Assembly (NCBI RefSeq): GCF_003586285.1
Contig: NZ_QUBR01000002.1
Span: 1-64,000 of the forward strand
Source: Aeromicrobium endophyticum
GTDB taxonomy: Bacteria > Actinomycetota > Actinomycetes > Propionibacteriales > Nocardioidaceae
Direction: 5' to 3'
DNA: 64,000 nt
Shown here piece by piece: positions 10,885 through 19,707 of this stretch; position 1 is the stretch's first letter; every line of letters starts with the position of its first letter. A model generated the notes under the pieces. That model had not been told where the DNA came from and did no database searches. It worked only from the letters and a program-made list of their open reading frames with translations. The translations under genes and the position numbers were made by a program.

Positions 10885-10981
10885 GCCACCACCCGCCGCG
10901 ATGTGTGACGCGGACGGCGTCATCGCGGCCCAGTGACGCCGTGGGCGTCACATGTCGCGGGCTCGGGCGCTCACGATGAGC
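10872..10981 (+). repeat. Inserted palindromic element between 15-bp direct repeats (copy A)
   Basis: GCGCTCACGATGAGC occurs exactly at 10872-10886 and again at 10967-10981. Between the two copies lie 80 bases dominated by an imperfect inverted repeat: arms 10896-10922 and 10934-10960 agree at 23 of 27 positions around an 11-base loop. The outer parts of the arms read CGCGATGTGTGACG and CGTCACATGTCGCG. A related palindrome lies at 54423-54489. Deleting one repeat plus the element would restore an ATGA overlap between the NUDIX stop and the xerD start. Confidence 0.75.
10881..10979 (+). CDS. 32-codon bridging ORF created by the inserted element
   Basis: ATG at 10881 overlaps the NUDIX stop (ATGA), and the frame runs 32 codons through the palindromic element to a TGA at 10977-10979 that overlaps the xerD ATG at 10976. 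The peptide begins MSHHPPRC, is Arg/Ser-rich and ends RSR like the NUDIX protein, because both ends come from the same 15-bp repeat. It has no recognisable domain. It probably serves, if translated, to carry ribosomes from the NUDIX gene to xerD. Confidence 0.4.
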
Positions 10982-11905
10982 GATGGCGTCGCCCGCGGCG
11001 TCCAGGACTACCTCAGCCACCTGACGGTCGAGCGCGGACTGGCCGACAACACGCTGCGCTCGTACCGCCGTGACCTGCGGCGCTACCTCGACTTCCTCGC
11101 CCTGCATGCGATCGACGAGCCGTCCGCGATCGCCGAGAGCGACGTCATGACGTTCCTCGGCGCGCTGCGCACCGGTGACGACGAGCACGTCCCGCTCGGC
11201 ACGGCCAGCGCGGCCCGCACGATCGTCGCCGTCCGCGGCCTGCACCGGTTCTGGCTCCGCGAGCAGCTCGTCGAGACCGACGTGACGTCCGCGATCAAGC
11301 CGCCGCGGCCCGCGGCGCGGCTGCCCAAGGCCCTGCCGCTGTCGGACGTCGAGTCGATCCTCGACGCCGCCGGTGCCCCGGGGACCAACCTGTCGGCGCG
11401 CGACCGGGCGCTGCTCGAGGTGCTCTACGGCACGGGCGCCCGCATCTCGGAGGCCGTGGGCCTCGACATCGACGACCTCGATCTCGACGAGTCCACGATC
11501 CTGCTGCGCGGCAAAGGCGGCAAGCAGCGCATCGTGCCCCTGGGGTCGTACGCGAAGGCGTCGCTGGCCGACTACCTGGCGGCGTCGCGTCCGTCGCTCG
11601 TCTCGGCCAAGACCCGCACTCCGGCGGTGTTCCTGAACGCCAGGGGAGGGCGCCTGTCGCGGCAGAGCGCGTGGACCGTGCTGACCAAGGCCGCCGAGCG
11701 GGCGGGCGTGACGGCTGACGTCTCGCCCCACACCCTGCGGCACTCGTTCGCGACGCACCTGCTCGACGGTGGAGCCGACGTCAGGGTCGTGCAGGAGCTG
11801 TTGGGCCACGCATCGGTCACCACGACCCAGATCTACACGCTCGTGACGGTCGAGAAGCTGCGCGAGATCTACGCGACGGCGCATCCTCGCGCCGCACGCG
11901 GCTGA
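10976..11905 (+). CDS. xerD: Site-specific tyrosine recombinase XerD
   Basis: The 309-residue protein has an N-terminal SAM-like core-binding domain ([29 protein letters not shown]) and a C-terminal tyrosine recombinase domain. The catalytic Arg is in [10 protein letters not shown] (about residue 150), H-x-L-R is in [12 protein letters not shown] and the later His and Tyr are in [14 protein letters not shown]. It resolves chromosome dimers at dif with XerC. The start at 10976 is chosen because it lies in the repeated ATGAGC; an ATG at 10952 is in frame but falls inside the palindrome. Confidence 0.92.
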   Translation: MSDGVARGVQDYLSHLTVERGLADNTLRSYRRDLRRYLDFLALHAIDEPSAIAESDVMTFLGALRTGDDEHVPLGTASAARTIVAVRGLHRFWLREQLVETDVTSAIKPPRPAARLPKALPLSDVESILDAAGAPGTNLSARDRALLEVLYGTGARISEAVGLDIDDLDLDESTILLRGKGGKQRIVPLGSYAKASLADYLAASRPSLVSAKTRTPAVFLNARGGRLSRQSAWTVLTKAAERAGVTADVSPHTLRHSFATHLLDGGADVRVVQELLGHASVTTTQIYTLVTVEKLREIYATAHPRAARG

Positions 11906-11976
11906 GCCGTCCGGGCTCGGCGCCGCCGGGCGCTCCGAGATGCGCGACGGATGGTCGTCAAGTCGACATCTGGCGG

Positions 11977-11982
11977 TAGAGT
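11977..11982 (+). promoter_or_regulatory. Probable -10 box for the parA-scpAB operon
   Basis: TAGAGT at 11977-11982 is a good -10 hexamer in the gap between xerD and parA. The -35 region is weak. It would give a leader of about 45 bases before parA. Confidence 0.45.
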
Positions 11983-12019
11983 GTCGGTCGTCCGCCAGGT
12001 CGAGTTGCAGGGGTACCAC

Positions 12020-12037
12020 ATGAGCAAGACAGCATGA
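12020..12037 (+). other. Five-codon upstream ORF overlapping the parA start
   Basis: ATG at 12020, preceded by CAGGGG, reads M-S-K-T-A and stops with TGA at 12035-12037, overlapping the parA ATG (12034-12036) as ATGA. This reproduces the overlap geometry of the neighbouring coupled genes, so it may feed ribosomes onto parA. It may also be chance. Confidence 0.3.
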
Positions 12038-12882
12038 CCGCGGAACTGGGCCCCACCGGGCGTCCCATGCCCGTCTTCGCCGAGCCGAAGCCGCGCGATC
12101 CCGCCAAGCCAGCCACGATCATCGCCCTGTGCAACCAGAAGGGCGGCGTGGGCAAGACCACGACGACCATCAACCTGGGTGCCGCGCTCGTCGAGCTCGG
12201 CCGCAAGGTGCTGCTCGTCGACTTCGACCCCCAGGGGTCGATGACGGTCGGGCTGGGCGTCAACGCGCACGAGCTCGAGCAGAGCATCTACCACGTCCTC
12301 ATGGACCGCGAGATCTCGATCAAGGACCTCATCCTGCCCACCGCGGTCGAGGGCCTCGACCTCGTGCCGTCCAACATCGACCTGTCGGCCGCCGAGATGC
12401 GTCTGGTGACCGAGGTCGGCCGCGAGCAGGTGCTGGCCCGGGTGCTCAAGCCCGTCCGCGGCGACTACGACGTCATCCTGATCGACTGCCAGCCCTCGCT
12501 CGGCCTGCTGACGGTCAACGCGCTGACGGCCGCCAACGGCGTGCTCGTGCCGCTGGAGTGCGAGTACTTCGCCCTGCGCGGGGTCGCGCTGCTGAAGGAC
12601 ACGATCGAGAAGGTGCGCGACCGCACCAACGACGAGCTCGAGATCATCGGCCTGCTGGGCACGATGTACGACAGCCGCACCCTGCACGGCAAGGAGGTGC
12701 TCCAGACCCTCGTCGAGGGATGGGGCGACCTGGTCTTCCACACGGTCATCCGTCGTACCGTCAAGTTCTCCGACTCGACCGTGGCGGGCGAGCCGATCAC
12801 GGAGTACGCGACGACGTCCCCGGGCGCCACGTCGTACCGACAGCTCGCGCGGGAGGTCCTCGTTCGATGCCCCGACGCGTGA
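12034..12882 (+). CDS. parA: ParA/Soj-family ATPase next to condensin genes
   Basis: The 282-residue protein has a deviant Walker A (KGGVGKTTTTINLG), Walker A' with VLLVDFDPQGS and Walker B VILIDCQPSLG, typical of ParA/MinD ATPases. It is the second, non-ori ParA that actinobacteria encode beside scpA and scpB (compare Rv1708), so a chromosome-organisation role with ScpAB-SMC is inferred. It overlaps the next ORF by 16 bases. No parB gene is adjacent; the small downstream protein may be its DNA-binding partner. Confidence 0.9.
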   Translation: MTAELGPTGRPMPVFAEPKPRDPAKPATIIALCNQKGGVGKTTTTINLGAALVELGRKVLLVDFDPQGSMTVGLGVNAHELEQSIYHVLMDREISIKDLILPTAVEGLDLVPSNIDLSAAEMRLVTEVGREQVLARVLKPVRGDYDVILIDCQPSLGLLTVNALTAANGVLVPLECEYFALRGVALLKDTIEKVRDRTNDELEIIGLLGTMYDSRTLHGKEVLQTLVEGWGDLVFHTVIRRTVKFSDSTVAGEPITEYATTSPGATSYRQLAREVLVRCPDA

Positions 12883-13226
12883 CCAGCCCGTCCTCGGGAG
12901 GTAGCCGTCGGCCCGCCATGCCCGGGGCCGACGAGCTCTTCCGTGCGACCGCGCCGGCTCGTCAGGCACCCGAGGTCGAGCCCGAGGCCGAGCCGGAAGC
13001 ACCTGTCGCTGCCAGCGGCCGGGTCAAGCACGACGAGAAGATGACGGTCTACGTCACGGCGGCCGAGCTGCTGGCGGTCGAGCAGGCCCGGCTCGGGCTG
13101 CGGGCCGAGCTGGGACGCAGCGTCGACCGTGGCCGGTTCGTGCGGGCCGCCCTGGCCGTGGCCCTGGCCGACCTCGACGCCCGCGGCACGCAGAGCGACG
13201 TCGCACGCCGATTGAGCGAGTCGTGA
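12867..13226 (+). CDS. Small putative DNA-binding partner of ParA
   Basis: The 119-residue product has a disordered N-terminal half rich in Pro, Glu and Ala, and a compact C-terminal half (MTVYVTAAELLAVEQARLG then DRGRFVRAALAVALADL). The strand-helix-helix pattern resembles a ribbon-helix-helix dimer, but I do not recognise a named family. It overlaps parA by 16 bases and scpA by 4, so it is made together with them. It could be a centromere-binding or ParA-activating protein; this is inference from position and fold only. Confidence 0.75.
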   Translation: MPRRVTSPSSGGSRRPAMPGADELFRATAPARQAPEVEPEAEPEAPVAASGRVKHDEKMTVYVTAAELLAVEQARLGLRAELGRSVDRGRFVRAALAVALADLDARGTQSDVARRLSES

Positions 13227-14146
13227 GCATCGCGGACGTCGACGAGTCCGCGCCGACCGGGTTCCAGGTCAACCTCACCAACTTCGAGGGTCCCTTCGAC
13301 CTGCTGCTCCAGCTGATCTCCAAGCACGAGCTCGACATCACCGAGGTCGCGCTGTCGGCCGTCACCGGCGAGTTCATCGCCTACATCAAGGCGCTCGGCG
13401 ACGACCTCGAGCAGACCACCAACTTCCTGCTCGTCGCGGCGACGCTGCTCGACCTCAAGACCGCCCGGCTCCTGCCGCAGGCCGAGGTCGAGGACGAGGA
13501 GGACCTCGCCCTGCTCGAGGCCCGAGACCTGCTGTTCGCCCGTCTGATGCAGTACCGCGCCTTCAAGCAGGTGGCGGGCATCATGGCCGACCGGCTCGCG
13601 CAGGAGTCGCGGCGGTTCCCGCGGGTCGTGACCCTCGAGCCGCGGTTCGCCGACCTGCTGCCGGAGGTGCTGATCTCGGTCGGACCCGCCGAGCTCGCCC
13701 AGCTGGCCGCCAAGGCGTTCGAGGACAAGCCGGTGCCGATCCTGTCGCTGGCCCACCTGCACGCCCCGCAGGTGAGCGTGCGCGAGCAGGCGCACCTGGT
13801 CGTCGACCAGCTGCGCCGCAAGGGCGGCATGACGTTCCGGGCGCTGACGGTCGACGCACCCGACCTCGCGACCAAGGTCGCCCGGTTCCTGGCGGTGCTC
13901 GAGCTGTTCCGCGAGGGCGCCATCTCGTTCGAGCAGGCCACGCCGCTGGGCGACCTGCACATCCGCTGGACCGGCACCGACGACGGCGACATCGACGTGG
14001 GTGCGGAGTTCGACGCGCCGCCGATCGTGGCCGACGACGAGCCTGTCTTGATCGACACGAGTCTGATCGATGCGAGCCTGGTCGACGACGAGCCCTCGTC
14101 CCACGCCGCACCCACCTCCGACGCAGCAGAGAGCACCGATGACTGA
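13223..14146 (+). CDS. scpA: Segregation and condensation protein A
   Basis: The 307-residue kleisin bridges the SMC dimer with ScpB. The N-terminal block GFQVNLTNFEGPFDLLLQLISKHELDITEVALSAVT is split here only for description: FEGPFDLLLQLI is the family hallmark. A helical middle and a C-terminal winged-helix (GGMTFRALTVDAPDL, ARFLAVLELFREGAI) follow. The last 40 residues are acidic. It starts with GTG overlapping the upstream stop and overlaps scpB by 8 bases. Confidence 0.93.
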   Translation: MSIADVDESAPTGFQVNLTNFEGPFDLLLQLISKHELDITEVALSAVTGEFIAYIKALGDDLEQTTNFLLVAATLLDLKTARLLPQAEVEDEEDLALLEARDLLFARLMQYRAFKQVAGIMADRLAQESRRFPRVVTLEPRFADLLPEVLISVGPAELAQLAAKAFEDKPVPILSLAHLHAPQVSVREQAHLVVDQLRRKGGMTFRALTVDAPDLATKVARFLAVLELFREGAISFEQATPLGDLHIRWTGTDDGDIDVGAEFDAPPIVADDEPVLIDTSLIDASLVDDEPSSHAAPTSDAAESTDD

Positions 14147-14867
14147 GCAGAGCTTCCCGACCGGACCGCACGAGCTCGAGCTGGAGATGCTCGAGCTCCG
14201 GCCCGCCCTCGAGGCGGTGCTGATGGTGGCCGACCAGCCGCTCGACCACCTGACGCTGGCCCAGGCGGTGGGACATCCGCCGTCCGACGTCGACCAGGCC
14301 CTGGTCGAGCTGGCCGACGAGTACACCGCGCAGGGCAGGGGCTTCGAGCTGCGCAACATCGCCGGCGGCTGGCGCTTCTTCACCCGAGAGCAGTACGCAG
14401 GCGCCGTCGAGCGGTTCATCCTCGACGGGCAGCAGGCCCGTCTGACCCAGGCTGCGCTCGAGACGATGGCCGTCGTGGCCTACCGCCAGCCGATCAGCCG
14501 CTCGCGCATCTCGGCGATCCGTGGGGTCAACGTCGACGGCGTCGTCCGCACCCTCGTGACCCGCGGGCTGATCGAGGAGGCGGGGGCCGACACCGAGAGC
14601 GGTGCGGTGCTCTACCGCACGACGAGCTACTTCCTCGAGCGGATGGGCCTGGGCTCGATCACCGAGCTGCCCGACATCGCGCAGCACCTGCCCGAGATGG
14701 AGGACATGGAGGACGAGGCGCTCGCCGGGGCCGACGACGTCCTGGCCGGGCTGGCGGCCGATGATCCGGCGCTGGGGGAGATGGACGAGGCGGAGACGGA
14801 CGAGGGTGGGGCTTCGACAGGCCCAGCCGGCGACACCGCCGACGACGAGGGGGACGACCGTGGCTGA
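14139..14867 (+). CDS. scpB: Segregation and condensation protein B
   Basis: The 242-residue protein carries the tandem winged-helix fold of ScpB: RPALEAVLMVADQPL at the start of the first domain and TQAALETMAVVAYRQPISRSRIS with GVNVDGVVRTLVTRGLI in the second. The C-terminal 65 residues are strongly acidic (many Asp and Glu) and longer than in many homologues. It is coupled by 8-base overlaps on both sides and acts with ScpA and SMC in chromosome compaction. Confidence 0.93.
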   Translation: MTEQSFPTGPHELELEMLELRPALEAVLMVADQPLDHLTLAQAVGHPPSDVDQALVELADEYTAQGRGFELRNIAGGWRFFTREQYAGAVERFILDGQQARLTQAALETMAVVAYRQPISRSRISAIRGVNVDGVVRTLVTRGLIEEAGADTESGAVLYRTTSYFLERMGLGSITELPDIAQHLPEMEDMEDEALAGADDVLAGLAADDPALGEMDEAETDEGGASTGPAGDTADDEGDDRG

Positions 14868-15588
14868 GATCCGACTGCAGAAGGTGCTGGCCCAGGCCGG
14901 GCTGGGCAGTCGTCGCCGGTGCGACGACATGATCGCCCACGGGCGGGTCGAGGTGAACGGCGAGGTCATCGACGTCATGGGCGCGCGGGTCGACCCCGCC
15001 ACCGACGTCATCCGCGTCGACGGCAAGCGCATCCCGGTGGCCAGCGACCACGCCTACGTCATGCTCAACAAGCCCCGCGGCGTCGTGACCTCGATGGCCG
15101 ACGAGCAGGGGCGCCCCGACCTGTCGACGTTCGTCGAGGGACGCGACGACCGCCTGTTCCACGTCGGCCGTCTCGACACCGACACGTCCGGCCTGCTGCT
15201 GATGACCAACGACGGCGACCTCGCGCACAAGCTGGCCCACCCGTCGTTCGAGATCGTCAAGACGTACATCGCCCTGGTCGACGGCGACGTGCCCGAGACG
15301 CTGGGCGCACGCCTGAAGGCCGGCATCGAGCTCGATGACGGCCCGGCGAACGTCGACCGCTTCCTGGTCAAGGACCGCTCGCGCGGCCGGTCGCTGGTCG
15401 AGCTCGACATCCACATGGGCAAGAACCGCATCGTCCGCCGGCTGCTCGACGCGGCGGGGCACCCGGTGCGCGAGCTGACCCGCACGGCGCTGGGGCCCCT
15501 GCACGTCAAGGGTCTTGCGTCGGGCGCGATGCGAGACCTGACCCGCGACGAGCTGGGAGCCCTCTACGACAGCGTCGACGACGCATGA
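14860..15588 (+). CDS. rluB: 23S rRNA pseudouridine synthase, RsuA/RluB family
   Basis: The 242-residue protein has an N-terminal S4 domain (IRLQKVLAQAGLGSRRRCDDMI) and a pseudouridine synthase domain whose catalytic Asp is in GRLDTDTSGLLLMTNDG. KNRIVRRLLDAAGHPV is the RsuA/RluB signature. The likely target is U2605 of 23S rRNA. GTG start at 14860 overlaps scpB by 8 bases; the same gene follows scpB in mycobacteria. Confidence 0.9.
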   Translation: MAEIRLQKVLAQAGLGSRRRCDDMIAHGRVEVNGEVIDVMGARVDPATDVIRVDGKRIPVASDHAYVMLNKPRGVVTSMADEQGRPDLSTFVEGRDDRLFHVGRLDTDTSGLLLMTNDGDLAHKLAHPSFEIVKTYIALVDGDVPETLGARLKAGIELDDGPANVDRFLVKDRSRGRSLVELDIHMGKNRIVRRLLDAAGHPVRELTRTALGPLHVKGLASGAMRDLTRDELGALYDSVDDA

Positions 15589-16661
15589 CGGCGCTGTCCC
15601 CGCAGGCCCTCGACGGACCCGTCCTCGTCGTCGGCTGTGGGCTGATCGGCACGTCCGTGGGCCTGGCGCTGCGCCAGCACGACGTCGACGTCGTCCTGCA
15701 CGACTCGCTCCCGGGCCATGCCGAGGTGGCCGCATCGATGGGAGCCGGCCGTCTGCTCACCGATGACGTCCTGCCGCTCCTGGTGGTCGTGGCCGTGCCG
15801 CCATCGGCGTCGGCGTCCGTGGTCGCCGAGAGCCTGCTGCGCTGGCCCGATGCGCTCGTCACCGACGTCACGAGCGTCAAGTCGGCCATCCAGAGCTCGG
15901 TCGACGACGGTCCCGGAGCAGACCGCTTCGCCGGTGGCCACCCCATGGCCGGCAGCGAGCGCTCGGGCCCCATGGCGGCGTCGGCCCAGCTGTTCGAGGG
16001 ACGTCCGTGGGTCGTGACGCCCGGCGCGACGACCAGGCCCGCGGCGCTCGACGCGGTCGTCGACCTCGCGCTGCACGTCGGCGGCGTGCCGATCGTGATG
16101 GACCCCGCGGCGCACGACCGCGCGGTGGCGCTGGTCTCGCACGTGCCCCAGGTGATGTCGACCCTCACGGCGGCCCGGCTGAACGACGCCGAGGGCAACG
16201 ACCTGGCGCTGTCGGGCCCCGGCCTGCGCGACACGACCCGCATCGCCGGCAGCGACGGCGCGATGTGGCTCGACATCCTCGGCACCAACGCGCGCGACGT
16301 CAGAGCCGTCCTCGAGCTGGTGCGCGACGACCTCGACCGGGTCATCGACGCCCTCGGCGAGGACGAGGCGACGTTGGCGCGGGTGCTCGAGTCGGGGCGC
16401 CACGGCACGACGCTGATCCCCGGCAAGCACGGATCGTCGGCGGCCCGCTTCGACCTGGTGCACGTGCAGGTGGCCGACCGTCCCGGCGAGCTGTCGCGCC
16501 TGATGACGGATACGGGAGAATCGGGCGTGAACATCGAGGACCTGCGCCTCGACCACGACCTCGGACGTCCTGTCGGCCTGGCCGAGATCGCGGTCGCGCT
16601 CGGCGTCGGCCCCTCGTTGGTGCAGGCGCTGACCGACCGCGGCTGGACCGCCTACCTGTGA
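15585..16661 (+). CDS. tyrA: Prephenate dehydrogenase
   Basis: The 358-residue enzyme oxidises prephenate to 4-hydroxyphenylpyruvate in tyrosine synthesis. The NAD-binding VVGCGLIGTSVG lies at residues about 13-25, GGHPMAGSERSGP is the active-site block with the catalytic His, and the C-terminal 70 residues (HVQVADRPGELSRLM...) form an ACT domain that may bind tyrosine. It overlaps rluB by ATGA. Confidence 0.92.
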   Translation: MTALSPQALDGPVLVVGCGLIGTSVGLALRQHDVDVVLHDSLPGHAEVAASMGAGRLLTDDVLPLLVVVAVPPSASASVVAESLLRWPDALVTDVTSVKSAIQSSVDDGPGADRFAGGHPMAGSERSGPMAASAQLFEGRPWVVTPGATTRPAALDAVVDLALHVGGVPIVMDPAAHDRAVALVSHVPQVMSTLTAARLNDAEGNDLALSGPGLRDTTRIAGSDGAMWLDILGTNARDVRAVLELVRDDLDRVIDALGEDEATLARVLESGRHGTTLIPGKHGSSAARFDLVHVQVADRPGELSRLMTDTGESGVNIEDLRLDHDLGRPVGLAEIAVALGVGPSLVQALTDRGWTAYL

Positions 16662-16677
16662 TCGTCCCTCTCCACCG

Positions 16678-16694
16678 CACGGGCCACGCCCGTG
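16678..16694 (+). other. Small hairpin between tyrA and cmk
   Basis: CACGGGC (16678-16684) pairs with GCCCGTG (16688-16694) around a 3-base loop, 16 bases after the tyrA stop. It may slow or end part of the transcription before cmk, which has its own GAAGGAAG ribosome site. Confidence 0.4.
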
Positions 16695-16729
16695 ACCACC
16701 ACCGTTCCACCGAAGGAAGTTGAGCCCCT

Positions 16730-17392
16730 GTGACATCCCCCCTCGTCGTCGCGATCGACGGTCCGTCCGGCTCCGGCAAGTCGAGCACGTCCCGCGGAGT
16801 GGCGGGCCGCCTCGGGCTGGCCTATCTCGACACCGGTGCGATGTACCGGGCCATGACCTGGGCCCTGCTGCAGCAGGGCGTCGCCCTGGACGACCCCGGG
16901 GCGGTCGCCGCGGCCGCCGACGCGGTCACGCTGGTGTCGGGCACCGACCCGCTCGACCCGACGATCCACGTCGGCGGCGTCGACGTCGCCGAACCCATCC
17001 GCAGCGACGAGGTCACCGGATCGGTCAGCCTCGTCGCGGCGGTCCCGCACGTCCGCGAGCTGCTCGTGGCGCGGCAGCGCGAGGTCATCGCCGGCAGTGA
17101 CGGCATCGTGGTCGAGGGACGAGACATCGGCTCCGTCGTCGCCCCCGACGCGAAGGTCAAGATCTACCTGGTGGCCGATCCCGCCGCCCGGGCGGCCCGC
17201 CGTGCCGCCGAGAACGGCGGAGCCGACGCGGCGGCCACCGAGCAGGCCCTCGCCGCACGCGACCGCATCGACTCCACACGAGCGGCGTCGCCCCTCGTGC
17301 AGTCCGAGGGAGCGGTCGTCGTCGACGGCACCCACCTGACCCTCGACGAGGTGATCGACGCCATCGTCCGCATCGTCGACGCGGCGCCATGA
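16730..17392 (+). CDS. cmk: Cytidylate kinase
   Basis: The 220-residue enzyme phosphorylates CMP and dCMP. It has the P-loop DGPSGSGKSSTSRGVA, the CMP-binding LDTGAMYRA and the GRDIGSVVAPDA segment. GTG start at 16730 follows GAAGGAAG with 10-base spacing. Downstream it is coupled by ATGA overlap to an acyltransferase and then der, the order seen in many actinobacteria. Confidence 0.94.
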   Translation: MTSPLVVAIDGPSGSGKSSTSRGVAGRLGLAYLDTGAMYRAMTWALLQQGVALDDPGAVAAAADAVTLVSGTDPLDPTIHVGGVDVAEPIRSDEVTGSVSLVAAVPHVRELLVARQREVIAGSDGIVVEGRDIGSVVAPDAKVKIYLVADPAARAARRAAENGGADAAATEQALAARDRIDSTRAASPLVQSEGAVVVDGTHLTLDEVIDAIVRIVDAAP

Positions 17393-18093
17393 GCGTGAGC
17401 GCAGGCGCCGTCCGTGCGGGCCTGCCCGAGCGCGGACTCAACCTCGTGCGGGGCCGCGCGGCGGGCTACTTCCACCGGCGGTGGCAGATCCACCAGCACG
17501 GGCTCGAGCACGTCCCGGTCGCGGGCCCGGTGATCGTGGCCAGCAACCACATCGGCTGGCTCGACGGGCCGCTGCTCGTCGCGACCGCGCCGCGTCCCCT
17601 GCACGCGATGGCCAAGGAAGAGGAGTTCGTCGGGCGCACCGGACGACTCCTGCGCTTCGTCGGTCAGATCAAGATCGCCCGCGGACGCACCGACAGCGGG
17701 GCGCTGCGCCAGGCGATCGGCGCGCTCACGGCTGGGCAGTGCGTCCTGATCTACCCCGAGGGACGGCGCGGCGACGGCGAGCTCACCGAGTTCAAGGGCG
17801 GCGTGACCTACCTGGCACTCGTGACGGGCGCGCCGATCGTGCCCGTCGCGCTGTTCGGCACCCGCCAGCCGGGGGAGGGCCCGAGCGCCCGTCCGGCCCC
17901 CGGCACGCGGCTCGACATCGTCTACGGAGAGCCGATCCGGCTGCCGATGCAGGGTTGGCCGCGAGATCGTGGGATGCTGGAGGACGCAGGTGACACCATC
18001 CACGACCATCTGCGTGCCCATGTATCCCGGGCCAAGGACGCGCTGAAGCGCGATCTGCCCGGCCCCCTTCCGACAGGATCCCCTGATGTCTGA
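17389..18093 (+). CDS. 1-acyl-glycerol-3-phosphate acyltransferase-like protein (PlsC family)
   Basis: The 234-residue protein has the acyltransferase motifs NHIGWLDG (H-x4-D), a basic G-R-T segment, and YPEGRRG, all typical of the PlsC/LPLAT family that transfers acyl groups in phospholipid synthesis. No clear transmembrane helix is visible, so peripheral membrane binding is likely. It overlaps cmk by 4 bases and der by 8. The exact acceptor is not known. Confidence 0.88.
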   Translation: MSVSAGAVRAGLPERGLNLVRGRAAGYFHRRWQIHQHGLEHVPVAGPVIVASNHIGWLDGPLLVATAPRPLHAMAKEEEFVGRTGRLLRFVGQIKIARGRTDSGALRQAIGALTAGQCVLIYPEGRRGDGELTEFKGGVTYLALVTGAPIVPVALFGTRQPGEGPSARPAPGTRLDIVYGEPIRLPMQGWPRDRGMLEDAGDTIHDHLRAHVSRAKDALKRDLPGPLPTGSPDV

Positions 18094-19411
18094 CGTCGTT
18101 CCCGTACTCGCTGTGATCGGGCGACCCAACGTCGGCAAGTCGACGCTGGTCAACCGCATCATCGGTCGACGCGAGGCCGTCGTCGAGGACGTGCCGGGCG
18201 TGACCCGCGACCGCGTCTCGTACGACGCGGTCTGGAACGGTCGCGCGTTCACCGTCGTCGACACCGGCGGCTGGGACCCGGACGCCCGCGGACTCGCCGA
18301 GCGCATCGCCGCGCAGGCCGAGATCGCCATCCAGGTCGCCGACGCCGTGCTGTTCGTCGTCGACGCGACGGTCGGCATCACCGACGTCGACGAGAAGGTC
18401 GTCCGCCTGCTGCGCGCGGCCAAGAAGCCCGTCGTCCTGGCGGCCAACAAGGTCGACGACCAGCGCACCGAGATCGAGGCCGCCAGCCTCTGGAACCTCG
18501 GGCTGGGCGAGCCCTTCCCGGTCTCGGCCCTGCACGGACGCGGCAGCGGCGACATGCTCGACGCCGTCATCGACGCGCTGCCCGACCCGCCCCCGGAGGA
18601 CTTCGACGCCCCGCAGGGCCCCCGCCGCGTCGCGATCGTCGGCAAGCCCAACGTCGGCAAGTCGAGTCTGCTCAACCGCCTCGCGGGCGAGGAGCGGGTC
18701 GTCGTCGACGACGCCTCGGGCACGACGGTCGACCCCGTCGACGAGATCGTCGAGCTCGGCGGGCGCACCTGGAACTTCATCGACACCGCCGGCATCCGCC
18801 GCCGTGTGCGCGACGCGTCGGGGCACGAGTACTACGCCAGCCTGCGCACCAGCTCGGCGATCGACCGGGCCGAGGTCGCCGTCGTCATCATCGACGGCAG
18901 CGTGCCGCTGACCGAGCAGGACACCCGCATCATCAGCTCGGTCGCCGAGGCCGGCCGTGCGCTCATCATCGCGTTCAACAAGTGGGACCTCGTCGACGAG
19001 GAGCGCCAGTACTACCTGTCGCGCGAGATGGAGCGCGAGCTCGTGCAGGTGCCGTGGGCCCCGACGATCAACATCACGGCCCGCACCGGCTGGCACGTCG
19101 ACCGCCTGGTCCGCGCGCTCGACGCGGCGCTCGAGGGCTGGGAGACCCGTGTGCCGACCGGCACGCTCAACGCCTTCCTCGGCCGTCTGGTGGCCGAGCA
19201 CCCGCACCCCGTGCGTGGTGGCAAGCAGTCCAAGATCATGTTCGGCACGCAGGCGTCCACGGCGCCGCCCACGTTCGTGCTGTTCACGACGGGCAAGCTC
19301 GAGGCCTCGTACATGCGCTTCATCGAGCGTCGTCTGCGCGAGGAGTTCGGCTTCGTCGGCTCGCCCATCCACCTGCAGCAGCGTCCGCGCAAGAAGCGCG
19401 AGCGTCGCTGA
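18086..19411 (+). CDS. der: Ribosome biogenesis GTPase Der
   Basis: The 441-residue protein has the two tandem G domains unique to Der/Eng[10 protein letters not shown] with ANKVD in the first and GKPNVGKSS with FNKWD in the second. A C-terminal KH-like domain ends in a basic tail (RPRKKRERR). It acts in 50S subunit assembly. It closes the long coupled gene series that began at pyrG. Confidence 0.96.
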   Translation: MSDVVPVLAVIGRPNVGKSTLVNRIIGRREAVVEDVPGVTRDRVSYDAVWNGRAFTVVDTGGWDPDARGLAERIAAQAEIAIQVADAVLFVVDATVGITDVDEKVVRLLRAAKKPVVLAANKVDDQRTEIEAASLWNLGLGEPFPVSALHGRGSGDMLDAVIDALPDPPPEDFDAPQGPRRVAIVGKPNVGKSSLLNRLAGEERVVVDDASGTTVDPVDEIVELGGRTWNFIDTAGIRRRVRDASGHEYYASLRTSSAIDRAEVAVVIIDGSVPLTEQDTRIISSVAEAGRALIIAFNKWDLVDEERQYYLSREMERELVQVPWAPTINITARTGWHVDRLVRALDAALEGWETRVPTGTLNAFLGRLVAEHPHPVRGGKQSKIMFGTQASTAPPTFVLFTTGKLEASYMRFIERRLREEFGFVGSPIHLQQRPRKKRERR

Positions 19412-19433
19412 CCCCGGCGGGGCTCCCAGCCCC

Positions 19434-19490
19434 GATCTGCGGAGCTCCGCACCTTTTTCTCCGGGATATCGGTGCGGTGGTCCGCAGATC
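19434..19490 (+). repeat. Intergenic palindrome with TTTTTC loop (copy C)
   Basis: Arms GATCTGCGGAGCTCCGCACC (19434-19453) and its near-complement (19471-19490) match at 18 of 20 positions around the 17-base loop TTTTTCTCCGGGATATC. The stem lies 22 bases after der and can act as its terminator. The loop resembles the first loop in the palindrome cluster at 47342-47457 although the stems differ. Confidence 0.7.
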
Positions 19491-19555
19491 TGGGTCGGGG
19501 GTGGCCGATGGTGGGTTCGAGGAGGGGCTGCGGTAAAGTCTCTCTTCGGTACGAA

Positions 19556-19629
<74 letters not shown>

Positions 19630-19633
19630 CAGA

Positions 19634-19667
19634 GAAGCCCTGGTGAGAGAACTCTCACCAGGGCTTC
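19634..19667 (+). terminator. Terminator after tRNA-Pro
   Basis: GAAGCCCTGGTGAGAG (19634-19649) pairs perfectly with CTCTCACCAGGGCTTC (19652-19667). Because the stem is symmetric it can also serve the ridA transcript arriving from the opposite strand. Confidence 0.85.
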
Positions 19668-19707
19668 GTCGTATCCGGACGTCTGCTGCGAGCCTCGACG
19701 CCGTGCG

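Noticed and set aside
10952..10975. Earlier xerD start at 10952
   Set aside because: It lies within the inverted repeat arm and adds residues not expected for XerD; ATG 10976 sits in the duplicated start sequence.
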